From CAVURW01 sp963743595 (GTDB taxonomy: Bacteria > Verrucomicrobiota > Verrucomicrobiia > Methylacidiphilales > UBA1321), in assembly GCA_963743595.1 (NCBI GenBank), contig CAVURW010000050.1, positions 1-53,965 on the forward strand: a stretch of DNA of 53,965 bases, written 5' to 3'. Below the pieces are notes generated by a model. The model saw only the letters and a list, made by a program, of their open reading frames with translations, ran no database searches and was not told where the DNA came from. Shown here piece after piece: positions 1 to 7,435 of this stretch. Numbering within the stretch: position 1 is the stretch's first letter; every line of letters starts with the position of its first letter. The translations under genes and the position numbers were made by a program.

Positions 1-254
1 GTTCTGACTCCTGCCGAGGGCCTCTCGGCCTCCTGTCCCGGCAGGTCTCCTGCATTCACGTCACGTCCCTTGCCAGACCTACTGCCACCAACCACGTTAA
101 CAGCCTCCAGAATCGCCGTATGTTCCGTATCGGCGTCCTGAATTCCCTCCGGGTGGGTCCCGGTCCCAGGCTTCGCCACATCGACGCGAGCTCGCCGACT
201 TGTTCCCGCCGAATCGTGTTCATTTTTCATTGCAGTCGATCTGGTTCTTTCCAT
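1..254 (-). CDS. Partial ORF running off the left edge, possible group II intron-encoded protein N-terminus
   Basis: On the minus strand an ATG at 254 opens a frame of 84 codons with no stop before the window edge. An in-frame TAG lies three codons upstream and a purine-rich AGGAAG stretch sits just before the ATG, so this start is credible. The visible peptide is hydrophilic and rich in Gly, Arg, Glu and Thr (for example KPGTGTHPEG and GDLPGQEAERPSAGV), with no recognisable domain. Such low-complexity N-termini occur in some group II intron reverse transcriptases, and the preceding leader is full of hairpins, which is why I suggest this. The diagnostic reverse-transcriptase motifs would lie beyond the window, so the assignment is an inference. 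Confidence 0.4.
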   Translation of the reverse strand, partial: MERTRSTAMKNEHDSAGTSRRARVDVAKPGTGTHPEGIQDADTEHTAILEAVNVVGGSRSGKGRDVNAGDLPGQEAERPSAGVR

Positions 255-585
255 TGCTTCCTACCCTGCCTCGCGGCAACGCAGTTACTTCAAGTTCTCA
301 ACCCAGCTCGGTGCCAGGTTGGCCGAGGTCTTTCACCTCGGAAGGTCGTGCCGCTTTGCAGCGCACGTCGATCAGCCTGGCGGCTCATCGACAGGTTCAG
401 CATTTTGAGCGTGTCGCTCTCCTCGGCTCGGGTCTCCCCAGGCCACCGCCCGACCTCGGGCAGCTCCCACGCTCCTATTCACCTTCAGACCCCGAGTCCG
501 GGAGTCCTCAGCTGGAAATATATTCTGCCGTCCGGCCCAAGGAGCCGTTCCTCTCCTCGGGCTCCTGCCCTCTTTTCCTAAAGAG
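255..585 (-). other. Hairpin-rich leader, possible 5' domains of a group II intron
   Basis: This stretch is strongly pyrimidine-rich on the plus strand. Read on the minus strand it contains compact hairpins: a 7-bp perfect stem CCGAGGT/ACCTCGG at 323-341 with a 5-nt loop, and TGCC-GCGA-GGCA at 267-278, whose loop is a GNRA tetraloop. Structured RNA just upstream of an ORF is the layout of group II intron domains I-III before the domain IV ORF. I cannot locate a GUGYG 5' boundary with confidence, and domains V/VI would be outside the window. Long plus-strand ORFs here look like composition artefacts. Confidence 0.3.
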
Positions 586-699
586 TCAAAGCAATGCGCT
601 CGGCGTAGAGATTGACGGAGCCAGTAACGCAGGGCCCGTCATAAAAAAGAGGAACTCTCTAAGCTCCTCCCGGTTATCGTTCTTGACCCTGTCGGCCAT
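586..699 (-). CDS. Small ORF, 37 residues, unknown or gene remnant
   Basis: A minus-strand ATG at 699 encodes 37 residues beginning MADRVKNDNREELREFLFF and ending at TGA 586-588. The frame stays open a short way upstream with coding-like sequence (GIVLEAID), so this may be the interrupted end of a larger gene rather than a free-standing small protein. No family is recognised. It sits between the structured leader and the DUF2059 pseudogene on the opposite strand. Confidence 0.22.
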   Translation of the reverse strand: MADRVKNDNREELREFLFFMTGPALLAPSISTPSALL

Positions 700-725
700 G
701 TCGATAGCTTCGAGAACAATACCAA

Positions 726-1215
726 ATGAGATCACTTACACTTCTTGCCCTAATCACCACCCTCTCCTCCGGCTGTCTCGTGGCCCAGGACGCCCGAAAC
801 ATCGACTGCGGCTACCGCCTCCGACGCCTCCACCACAGGCACCATCGATCCGGCAAAGAAGGCCGAGATCGTTAAAATGCTCGATCTAATGGGTATCAAA
901 AAAGCCATGCAAATCGCGATGAGTGGGATGATCGATGCAATGAAGGCGCAGCACAGCGATGCCCCTCAAGGATTTTGGGATAAGTTCCAAAAAGAGATGG
1001 ACAGCGATGAATTCATTACCCTGCTGATCCCCGTGTATGACAAATATTATACGATGGATGATCTGAAAGCCGTTAACGCCTTCTATTCGTCCCCCGCCGG
1101 CCAACACATGGTTGCCAATATGGGGCCAGTCGCTGAAGACAGCCGTCAAATTGGTGAGAAGTACGGCATGAAGTTAGGCGATGAAGGTTCAGGAAGAACT
1201 GCAAAAAGAATCTAA
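726..1215 (+). pseudogene. DUF2059 family secreted protein, frameshifted twice
   Basis: ATG at 726 starts a signal peptide (MRSLTLLALITTLSSG, then CLVAQDA), but that frame ends early. The conserved body lies in the next frame: TIDPAKKAEIVKMLDLMGI followed by QIAMSGMI, FWDKFQ and YDKYYTMDDLKAVNAFYSS are typical of DUF2059, a small helical domain of exported proteins of unknown function. A second shift near 1187 (GAAGGTTCAGG where GAAGTTCAGG would continue the family-like VQEELQKE) ends the protein early. Restoring one base at each place would give about 165-180 residues, the usual length. Either the gene is decayed or the sequence has two indel errors. The 877 start alone would give an unexported 112-residue fragment. 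Confidence 0.7.
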
Positions 1216-1486
1216 GCTCTGCCGGAGACGAAATCTTAGACAGCTCTTCAAAGTAGTTCCTATCGATCGCTTGATCCCGCAGTGATTTGAAGCTGCGGGT
1301 CAGATCGATTTGGCTCTCCAGGTCCAAGGTTGGGTGACAAGAAAGTGCAGTCGTAAATACTTTACCAAGCCTGAAGCGAGAGGCAGTTGTCTGCTCCACA
1401 ACCGGGGCGAAAATGGCGTAGGCCACGCAGGGGATGGCGATGTCCTGCCATTCCCTGAAAAGTTTTTCCAAGCTAACCTCCCTCAA
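1073..1486 (-). CDS. Hypothetical protein, TTG start, convergent with the DUF2059 gene
   Basis: The first 75 or so residues look protein-like (SLEKLFREWQDIAIPCVAYA, then SRFRLGKVFTTALSC and IDRNYFEELSKI). The C-terminal part overlaps the DUF2059 gene antisense and looks random. No ATG is available; TTG at 1486 is the only plausible start. No family is recognised. It may be a remnant ending around 1215. Confidence 0.28.
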   Translation of the reverse strand: MREVSLEKLFREWQDIAIPCVAYAIFAPVVEQTTASRFRLGKVFTTALSCHPTLDLESQIDLTRSFKSLRDQAIDRNYFEELSKISSPAELRFFLQFFLNLHRLTSCRTSHQFDGCLQRLAPYWQPCVGRRGTNRRR

Positions 1487-1552
1487 TACCTGCCTTCTCT
1501 AGGCAGAACTATTGGGTTACTCGTACCCAACTTGATCACACGTAGTTTTTCC

Positions 1553-2017
1553 TGTTGTCTGGCGCTCTCTTCGTCGGGCGAGACCGGATGAGACCAAGGG
1601 TCTTGTTTGGAGCGATGTCGACTGGAGCAATGAAAATGTAACTTTGAATAATCAGTTGATCGACGGACAAAGCACCACACACGAACGCAGGATCGTCCCG
1701 ATCAGCAAGAACGCAATGGAATGGCTACGTCCCTTTCGTGGAAACGACGGACCCGTCTCGCCAGCCAAACATTACATAACAAGGCTTCGAAAGGCCGGAA
1801 AGCTGCGGGATTACTACCTTGGCCAGTAGACTGCCTTAGGCATTCTTATGCCTATTGGTTGGCCAAGCACAAGAATGAGGCCCAGCTTAAAGAGCTAATG
1901 GGACATCACTTGGGCAGCGATATGTTGCGAAAACACTATTTGAACAGGGGAATTACTCCAGAGCAGGCGGAACAATATTGGGAGAAGGTTTGGGAGAAGG
2001 TTCCATCGACTTATTAA
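1553..2017 (+). pseudogene. Tyrosine recombinase (phage-type integrase), C-terminal remnant with frameshift
   Basis: The first frame reads ARPDETKGLVWSDVDW, matching the box I region of tyrosine recombinases, followed by RRIVPISKNAMEWL. The frame breaks near 1820 and continues in another frame with CLRHSYAYWLAKHKNEAQLK and ELMGHHLGSDMLRKHYLNRG, which hold the box II Arg-His, the conserved Gly-His and the nucleophile Tyr. The N-terminal arm-binding and core-binding domains are missing, so the protein cannot function as encoded. Two further integrases lie at 22.6-24.5 kb, so this is one of several recombination scars in the window. Confidence 0.75.
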
Positions 2018-2525
2018 CACACTCTAGCATCTGAAACCTGGATTTTCACGTTTTCACTTTTTCCCATTTGGGTCTGAACGTTTGACACATGAACGATATC
2101 TGCGTTGTCGGATACAAATCCTGGAAGGGTCTGACCTACTCGATGCATGAGCTCCAACCTTACACATTACCCCTTATCCGCTTTTCATATTGATCGACAA
2201 CGAAAGTTGCCCGCCGCCGCTGGTTCCTTTCCGCTAGGAACGGACCCTCCTTCTCTACATCAAAGATACATTTTCTCAAAGGTCGAAACGGTTAATTTTG
2301 TCGCTTCGGCTGAGAACGAACTTGCTGTGGAGCAGGCTGATTCCCGCGGTGAGCCTAAGCGTTCTACGACCGAAAAGCCCCGTCGTGAGGGACCTCCATC
2401 CGTGAGAACTAAATTAGCGAGCGTTAGAACTGATCTTTTTGATTGGCTTGGTGTGACCTAAGATTCGATTGGCTTCCGGAGATGTTCGAGGCGGCTTGGA
2501 GGTCAGTGGCAATCTATTCGTTTAA
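2018..2525. other. Gene-poor stretch
   Basis: No convincing gene. A 104-codon plus-strand ORF at 2147-2461 is open, but its product has irregular composition and no family signature, and I treat it as chance. No structured RNA or repeat is visible. Confidence 0.4.
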
Positions 2526-2738
2526 CGCAGCCAAAATCATGACGCTTTTTGGCGGACTGTAGAAGAAATCGAATGCCTTATTGACGGGCCGCCGGACAAC
2601 GTCATCGCCTTCTGGGAATATTCGCAAATGTCCTTCCAACGCAGCGACAAAAGCAACCTGCGTTACATTGCAGTTTTCGAGATCCAGGCGTTGGGCGAGC
2701 TTACTTTGCCACTGGCCAATGAATCTGATTGTCCTTAG
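2526..2738 (+). pseudogene. Gene fragment of unknown family, no start codon
   Basis: Between an in-frame TAA at 2523 and TAG at 2736 runs a 70-residue frame with coding character: AFWRTVEEIECLIDGPPDNV, then IAFWEYSQMSFQRSD and IAVFEIQALGELTLPL. The only internal ATG is at 2628, which would leave 36 residues. It is probably the 3' part of a gene whose 5' end was lost next to the integrase remnant. Function unknown. Confidence 0.3.
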
Positions 2739-2933
2739 AGTAATAATCTCCTATTTCAAGGTGCCTTCTTCGATATTCGACCGCCGCCGCAACACTGGTA
2801 ATGGCCTTTTTTGAGATCACTGCAGTACCACCCCCGAAGGGATGCACGCGGGTTATTTACACCATCACTACTGTCAAACAAAATAACGATGGGAGTGACA
2901 TGTTGCGTTTTGGTTCGATGGAAAGCCCGAACG

Positions 2934-4487
2934 CTACGCTGCTGCACCGCCGCTCGGCTGCAAATTACGAGCAATCCAAACAACGAACGAACCGCCCAAC
3001 AAAATCCAGCCAAGGACGTAGAAGCAATCTTGGTAAGCTAAAACATACGATTGCTGTTGGATATCGGTTTGTAACAAGCCAAGAGCTTGGCGGGAGGCGC
3101 TAGCGGGGTCGTGTCCCTGCCCGATGAGATAGCTTTGCAACAAAGATAGACGCGCCCGCACCAACTCGTTGTAAGTGGTAACGGTCTCCCCAATTCGAAG
3201 GTCATGAAACTGCTCGCGGCGGGTGATGAGTGTGTCCAAGAGAGCGGTCCCCATACTTCCACCGAGATTTCGCATCAGGTTAAAGAGTGCTGAGCCATCG
3301 CCGGCGTCTTTCGGGGTCAGCGCTGCGGTGGCCAAGCCGGAAAGAGGGATGATCGTGAACGGTTGACCCAGTGCGCGTATGACATTGGTAAAAAGAAACT
3401 GATCGCCCGAAAAATCGAGTGACATTGAAGTATTGAGAAAGCAACTCAGTGAGAAAACGGCCATTCCTACCGACACTAGCATGCGCAAATCGACCTTTTT
3501 CATTAACAGCGGAATGGCCGGAAAAATCAGAAGTTGTGGTAATCCCACCGAGACCATTGACTCGCCACTTTGGAAGGCACTGTATTTTTGGACGGAGAGC
3601 AGGTACGAAGGCAGGAGGTAGACCGAGCCGTAGAGGGCAAAGCCCAAGAGCATATTAACGAAACAGGCCGTGCCCAAATTTCGTTCTCTTAGCAAACGTA
3701 AGTTAACAAATGGTTTCTCCACCACCAACTCGATCACAATGAACAACGGGATGAAAATGACGGCCAACAGGCCGGCGTCTCGAATGAATGTACTGCCAAA
3801 CCAGTCTTTTCGCTGCCCCTCTTCTAGCATGGCGATCAACGAACCCAACCCGATGGCCATGCAAATCATTCCCCACCAATCGCCCCCTTGTAGTTTCTCC
3901 CAGCGAAAAGGTTGGGGTTCGATGGCGTACCAAATGGCGGCCAGCATTAATGCGCCCGGAAACAGGTTGACGTAGAAATCCCAATTCCAACTGTAGGTGT
4001 CGGTTAACCAACCGCCGATTACTGGTCCAATGGCCGGCCCGAAAGTCGCTGCAATGCCGAACAGGCCCAGCCCAATAGGTTGCTGGTTCTTCGGCAGATT
4101 CGTAAGAATTACAGTGAAGGACATGGGAATAAGAACTCCGCCGGTGAAACCCTGCCCTGCCCGGAAAAAGATCATTTCGTCCAAATCGGTCGCTACTCCG
4201 CAGAGCATCGAGAATGTTAGGAAGGCAAGGACATTCGCCATTAGGTACCACCGGACCGTAAAGACCTGTGACATCCAGGCGGTGAGTGGGATCGTTACGA
4301 TCTCGCCGATAAGGTAACTTGTTGAAATCCAGGTTCCCTCGTCCTCCGTAGCACCAAGTCCACCCGTAATATCGCGGAGCGATGAATTGGTCATCTGAAT
4401 ATCGACCACCGCCATAAAGGCTCCAATCATCGTGCCCCCCACGCCGACCCAGCGTTTAAAAAGCTGAGTGTTTTCGTTGTCCGACAT
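2934..4487 (-). CDS. DHA2-family multidrug efflux MFS transporter (EmrB/QacA type)
   Basis: A 517-residue inner-membrane drug:proton antiporter. The N-terminus WVGVGGTMIGAFMAVVDIQM and the segment WISTSYLIGEIVTIPLTAWM are typical of the 14-helix DHA2 family, with motif C-like sequence FGIAATFGPAIGPVIGGW. The length matches EmrB. It is transcribed divergently from an adaptor (4599-5618) and an outer-membrane factor (5615-7078). Together these should form an EmrAB-TolC-like tripartite pump that exports hydrophobic toxicants from cytoplasm or inner leaflet to the outside. The C-terminus ends in a cytosolic tail. Intact, with no sign of decay. Substrates cannot be read from sequence. Confidence 0.92.
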   Translation of the reverse strand: MSDNENTQLFKRWVGVGGTMIGAFMAVVDIQMTNSSLRDITGGLGATEDEGTWISTSYLIGEIVTIPLTAWMSQVFTVRWYLMANVLAFLTFSMLCGVATDLDEMIFFRAGQGFTGGVLIPMSFTVILTNLPKNQQPIGLGLFGIAATFGPAIGPVIGGWLTDTYSWNWDFYVNLFPGALMLAAIWYAIEPQPFRWEKLQGGDWWGMICMAIGLGSLIAMLEEGQRKDWFGSTFIRDAGLLAVIFIPLFIVIELVVEKPFVNLRLLRERNLGTACFVNMLLGFALYGSVYLLPSYLLSVQKYSAFQSGESMVSVGLPQLLIFPAIPLLMKKVDLRMLVSVGMAVFSLSCFLNTSMSLDFSGDQFLFTNVIRALGQPFTIIPLSGLATAALTPKDAGDGSALFNLMRNLGGSMGTALLDTLITRREQFHDLRIGETVTTYNELVRARLSLLQSYLIGQGHDPASASRQALGLLQTDIQQQSYVLAYQDCFYVLGWILLGGSFVVWIARNLQPSGGAAA

Positions 4488-4598
4488 ATAGGGTAAAGGC
4501 TAAAAAAGAATTTGACTGAAGCCGCATTTCGAACAATTTTAACCGCGTTTTATAAGTTGTCAAAGCGCTGATCCTTTACCCCATAAGTAATTTTATTC
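4488..4598. promoter_or_regulatory. Divergent intergenic region of the efflux genes
   Basis: This 111-bp AT-rich spacer separates the divergent start codons of the MFS pump and the adaptor and must hold both promoters. TTGACT at 4512 and TTGTCA at 4557 could be -35 elements, but no well-spaced TATAAT-like box stands out. There is no clear operator palindrome and no regulator gene is adjacent. The adaptor ATG lacks an obvious Shine-Dalgarno sequence. Confidence 0.35.
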
Positions 4599-5618
4599 AT
4601 GTCAACTAACCCTGAAAAAAGAGGTGAGAACAGAGGCGACCTTAGCAATAGGCGAGATCCCGAACTGGAGGCAAAACCCGAAGCCGATGGAAAAATATCA
4701 AACGCCGATAATAAATCAGATGAAGGACAAAACAAGGAGGGTGAAAAGAAAAAGCCTGTATTTCATTTAACGGTCTTTGAAATTTTGATTGGCATTGCTG
4801 TACTTGTGATAACAGGAATCATTGGGATTCGGTATTATCTATTTTCTAGCGAGCATGAGTATACTGATGACGCCTACACTTCGGGCCATATCCATATGGT
4901 GAGTCCACGAGTTGATGGGACGGTCATCGCTGTGCTGGTAGACGATAATTATAAAGTTCATCAAGGAGACGTTCTCGTGCAGCTAGACCCAGCCGATTTC
5001 CAAGTGAAAGTTGACAAGGCTCAGGCCGATTACAACCGAGCCAAGGCCGATTTTGACCGGGTAGCTGCTCTCAAGGATGATGTCGCGATTTCCAAACAAG
5101 ACTATGATCAAACGCACGATGCACTCGGCGTGGCAAAGGCGGCGCTAGACGACGCGCGGAATCAGCTCAATTACTGCACCATTCATGCACCATCAGACGG
5201 CTACATCGGCCGTAAACAGGTGGAGGTCGGAAACCGCGTTACGGTGGGAGGGGCGCTGATGGCGGTGGTTCAAGATAACTGGGTGGTGGCGAACTATAAA
5301 GAGACGCAACTCGGTGAGATGAAAATTGGACAGCGTGCGGAGATTGAAATTGATGCCATTCCAAATCGCAAATTCTATGGCACTATTGACAGCTTTTCGC
5401 CTGGCAGCGGCTCCGTCTTCGCTCTGCTACCACCGGATAACGCGACTGGTAACTTTACCAAAATCGTTCAGCGGGTTCCGGTTAAGGTCGTCTTCGACGC
5501 CGACAGCATACGCGGATACGAAAGCCGAATTTTACCAGGTTTGTCCGTGGAGACGACTGTCGATATCACCGAAAAACATCCGCAACCGACTCAGGGGCCA
5601 ACGAAGTTCGGGTTATGA
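4599..5618 (+). CDS. HlyD/EmrA-type periplasmic adaptor of a multidrug efflux pump
   Basis: A 339-residue membrane-fusion protein. A charged cytosolic N-tail (about 1-55) precedes one membrane anchor at about 59-82. Then comes the biotinyl-lipoyl-like half motif DDAYTSGHIHMVSPRVDGTV, a coiled-coil hairpin (about 135-200, KAQADYNRAKADFDRVAALK), the second lipoyl half (YCTIHAPSDGYIGRKQVEVG) and a beta-barrel domain. EYTDDAYT is the EmrA/HlyD signature. The protein bridges the inner-membrane MFS pump and the outer-membrane channel. Its stop codon overlaps the start of the next gene in ATGA, so the two are translationally coupled. Confidence 0.92.
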   Translation: MSTNPEKRGENRGDLSNRRDPELEAKPEADGKISNADNKSDEGQNKEGEKKKPVFHLTVFEILIGIAVLVITGIIGIRYYLFSSEHEYTDDAYTSGHIHMVSPRVDGTVIAVLVDDNYKVHQGDVLVQLDPADFQVKVDKAQADYNRAKADFDRVAALKDDVAISKQDYDQTHDALGVAKAALDDARNQLNYCTIHAPSDGYIGRKQVEVGNRVTVGGALMAVVQDNWVVANYKETQLGEMKIGQRAEIEIDAIPNRKFYGTIDSFSPGSGSVFALLPPDNATGNFTKIVQRVPVKVVFDADSIRGYESRILPGLSVETTVDITEKHPQPTQGPTKFGL

Positions 5619-7078
5619 AATGTGCCCTTCGCTTCGGTTTATTAAGTGTAGTCGCCGTAGTGGTAAGCGGCTGTATGGTCGGCCCCAACTACAATCGACC
5701 CGATCCAGCGCAAGTGACGCCACCCGACTGGCATTGGCGTGTCGCGTCGCCCTCTGATTCGCGGCCGAAGGGTCCGTGGTGGACCATCTTTCACGATTCA
5801 CAACTCGATGGTTTGGAGAAGGCTGCCGTGACTCAGAATCAGGATCTCAAAGCGGCCATAGCTGATTTTGATGTCGCCCGTGCTCAGGCGCGTCTCAGTG
5901 GCGCTAGCCTTTTTCCTTTTCTCACGTTTGATCCTTCTTATAAGCGCACCCAGACCGAGCAGGACATTCCAGAGTTCTCAAAAACGCCTTTTAAATCAGA
6001 GATTACTCGAATAATTCCTTATAATACGTTTAGCGTACCCATTGATTTGAGTTACGAGCTGGATCTTTGGGGCCGCGTGCGGCGCTCGTTTGTAGCTGCG
6101 CAAGAGCAGGCGCAAGCATCTGGGGCAGATTATGAGAATGTGATGCTCACACTAACCAGCGATGTAGCGATCGACTACTATACTTTACGGCAATACGACA
6201 GGGAAATTCAAATTCTCCAGGACTCGGTGAAGTTTCGCCAGGAAGCGGTGGGAATCAATCAAAAGCGCGTGACCGCCGGCCGTGCCACTTCCTTGGATGT
6301 AGCCCAGGCGCAAACCGACTTCACCAACGCCCAGGCCGAGCTAGCTCAGGTGCAACAAAGCCGTGCCGAGACTCAAAACGCATTGGCTGTTTTGTGTGGA
6401 TTAGATGCATCTGTATTCACCGTGAACGCCCTACCGATCGTCGGATCGCCTCCAGAAGTTCCTGTTGGTTTACCGGGTTCACTTTTAGAGCGGCGACCGG
6501 ACATCGCCGAAGCAGAGCGCAACATGGCGGCAAAGAACGAGCAAATTGGAGTGGCTTATGCAGCGTTCTTCCCTTCCGTTTCCATTACCGGTGAAGGCGG
6601 GTATCTCAGCGCTAAAGCAAGCGATCTGTTCAATTGGAAAAATAGCATATGGACCATAGGTCCCTCCGTTCGGCTTCCACTCTTTTTAGGCGGCGAAAAT
6701 GTGGCAAATCTCGCCGCAGCGAGAAGCAGTTACGATCAAACTGTCGCCCGTTATCGAAGCACCGTTCTTAACGCCTTTAAAGACGTGGAAAATGCGCTAG
6801 CCGACTTGCATTTTCTCGAACGGCAGCGGACCGCCCTAAATGCTTCGGTTCAGAGTGCCGAGCAAGCGGTTAATCTGTCTCAACAGCGCTTTACGGTGGG
6901 TGAAGTCAACTACACCGACGTCGTGCTTACGGACGAAACGCGGCTGGCAACGCAACGCAATGAAGTGCAAGTTCAAGGCCAGCAGTTCTATGCAACGATT
7001 CGCTTGATCAAGGCCCTTGGAGGAGGGTGGAGTGCGGACGAGCTTTCCATCCTACCAAAAACGGCCTCTCCAAAATGA
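5615..7078 (+). CDS. NodT-family outer-membrane efflux lipoprotein (TolC-like)
   Basis: A 487-residue outer-membrane factor. The N-terminus has a lipoprotein signal with lipobox VSGC, acylated Cys at 20, followed by MVGPNYNRP, which is almost invariant in RND/EmrAB-associated NodT lipoproteins. Two OEP repeats follow, with long helices such as VTAGRATSLDVAQAQTDFTN and the mirrored FTVGEVNYTDVVLTDETRLA. LLERRPDIAEAERN is another family hallmark. It forms the trimeric channel through the outer membrane for the adjacent adaptor and pump. The 4-bp overlap with the adaptor gene indicates one operon. Confidence 0.93.
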   Translation: MKCALRFGLLSVVAVVVSGCMVGPNYNRPDPAQVTPPDWHWRVASPSDSRPKGPWWTIFHDSQLDGLEKAAVTQNQDLKAAIADFDVARAQARLSGASLFPFLTFDPSYKRTQTEQDIPEFSKTPFKSEITRIIPYNTFSVPIDLSYELDLWGRVRRSFVAAQEQAQASGADYENVMLTLTSDVAIDYYTLRQYDREIQILQDSVKFRQEAVGINQKRVTAGRATSLDVAQAQTDFTNAQAELAQVQQSRAETQNALAVLCGLDASVFTVNALPIVGSPPEVPVGLPGSLLERRPDIAEAERNMAAKNEQIGVAYAAFFPSVSITGEGGYLSAKASDLFNWKNSIWTIGPSVRLPLFLGGENVANLAAARSSYDQTVARYRSTVLNAFKDVENALADLHFLERQRTALNASVQSAEQAVNLSQQRFTVGEVNYTDVVLTDETRLATQRNEVQVQGQQFYATIRLIKALGGGWSADELSILPKTASPK

Positions 7079-7435
7079 CGCTACTCAAGCTTGAGTTTAT
7101 TCCATTGGAATGGCCTCCCTATGGTTACTCTGAAGTACCAAGCCACCCTATTTTCCTTCTTTTAGGAACTTGGCTCTGTCGAGTAATGCCATTTGATTGG
7201 CAGTGTACCAAGTAAGCTCAATTAGGGAGACCGTCTGTAAACGGCGTAAAAAATTTTTACTACAAACCCTACGGCGAGGGATGGCCAATAACATTTGAAA
7301 AATTATCCTCTGATGATATTTATAGCCGGCTGACAATCGGCTAAATCGACCATGATGAGGCCCGTAGATACGAGATCCAAGTTTGGCAGAATCGCTCTTT
7401 AAGAACCACCGCAGAAGGCGTTCGAATAGGAACAA
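7079..7435. other. Intergenic, no gene supported
   Basis: The space between the convergent efflux operon and oxidoreductase operon. A minus-strand 95-codon ORF (7148-7435) lacks any family signature and looks random in composition. I see no clear terminator with a T-tract. Confidence 0.4.

Noticed and set aside
120..889. Plus-strand ORFs of 153 and 229 codons
   Set aside because: Pyrimidine-rich DNA yields Ser/Pro/Arg-rich products without domain; the minus strand explains the region better.
2756..3103. Small ORFs opposite the 3' end of the MFS gene
   Set aside because: They are shadows of the transporter frame and have no independent support.
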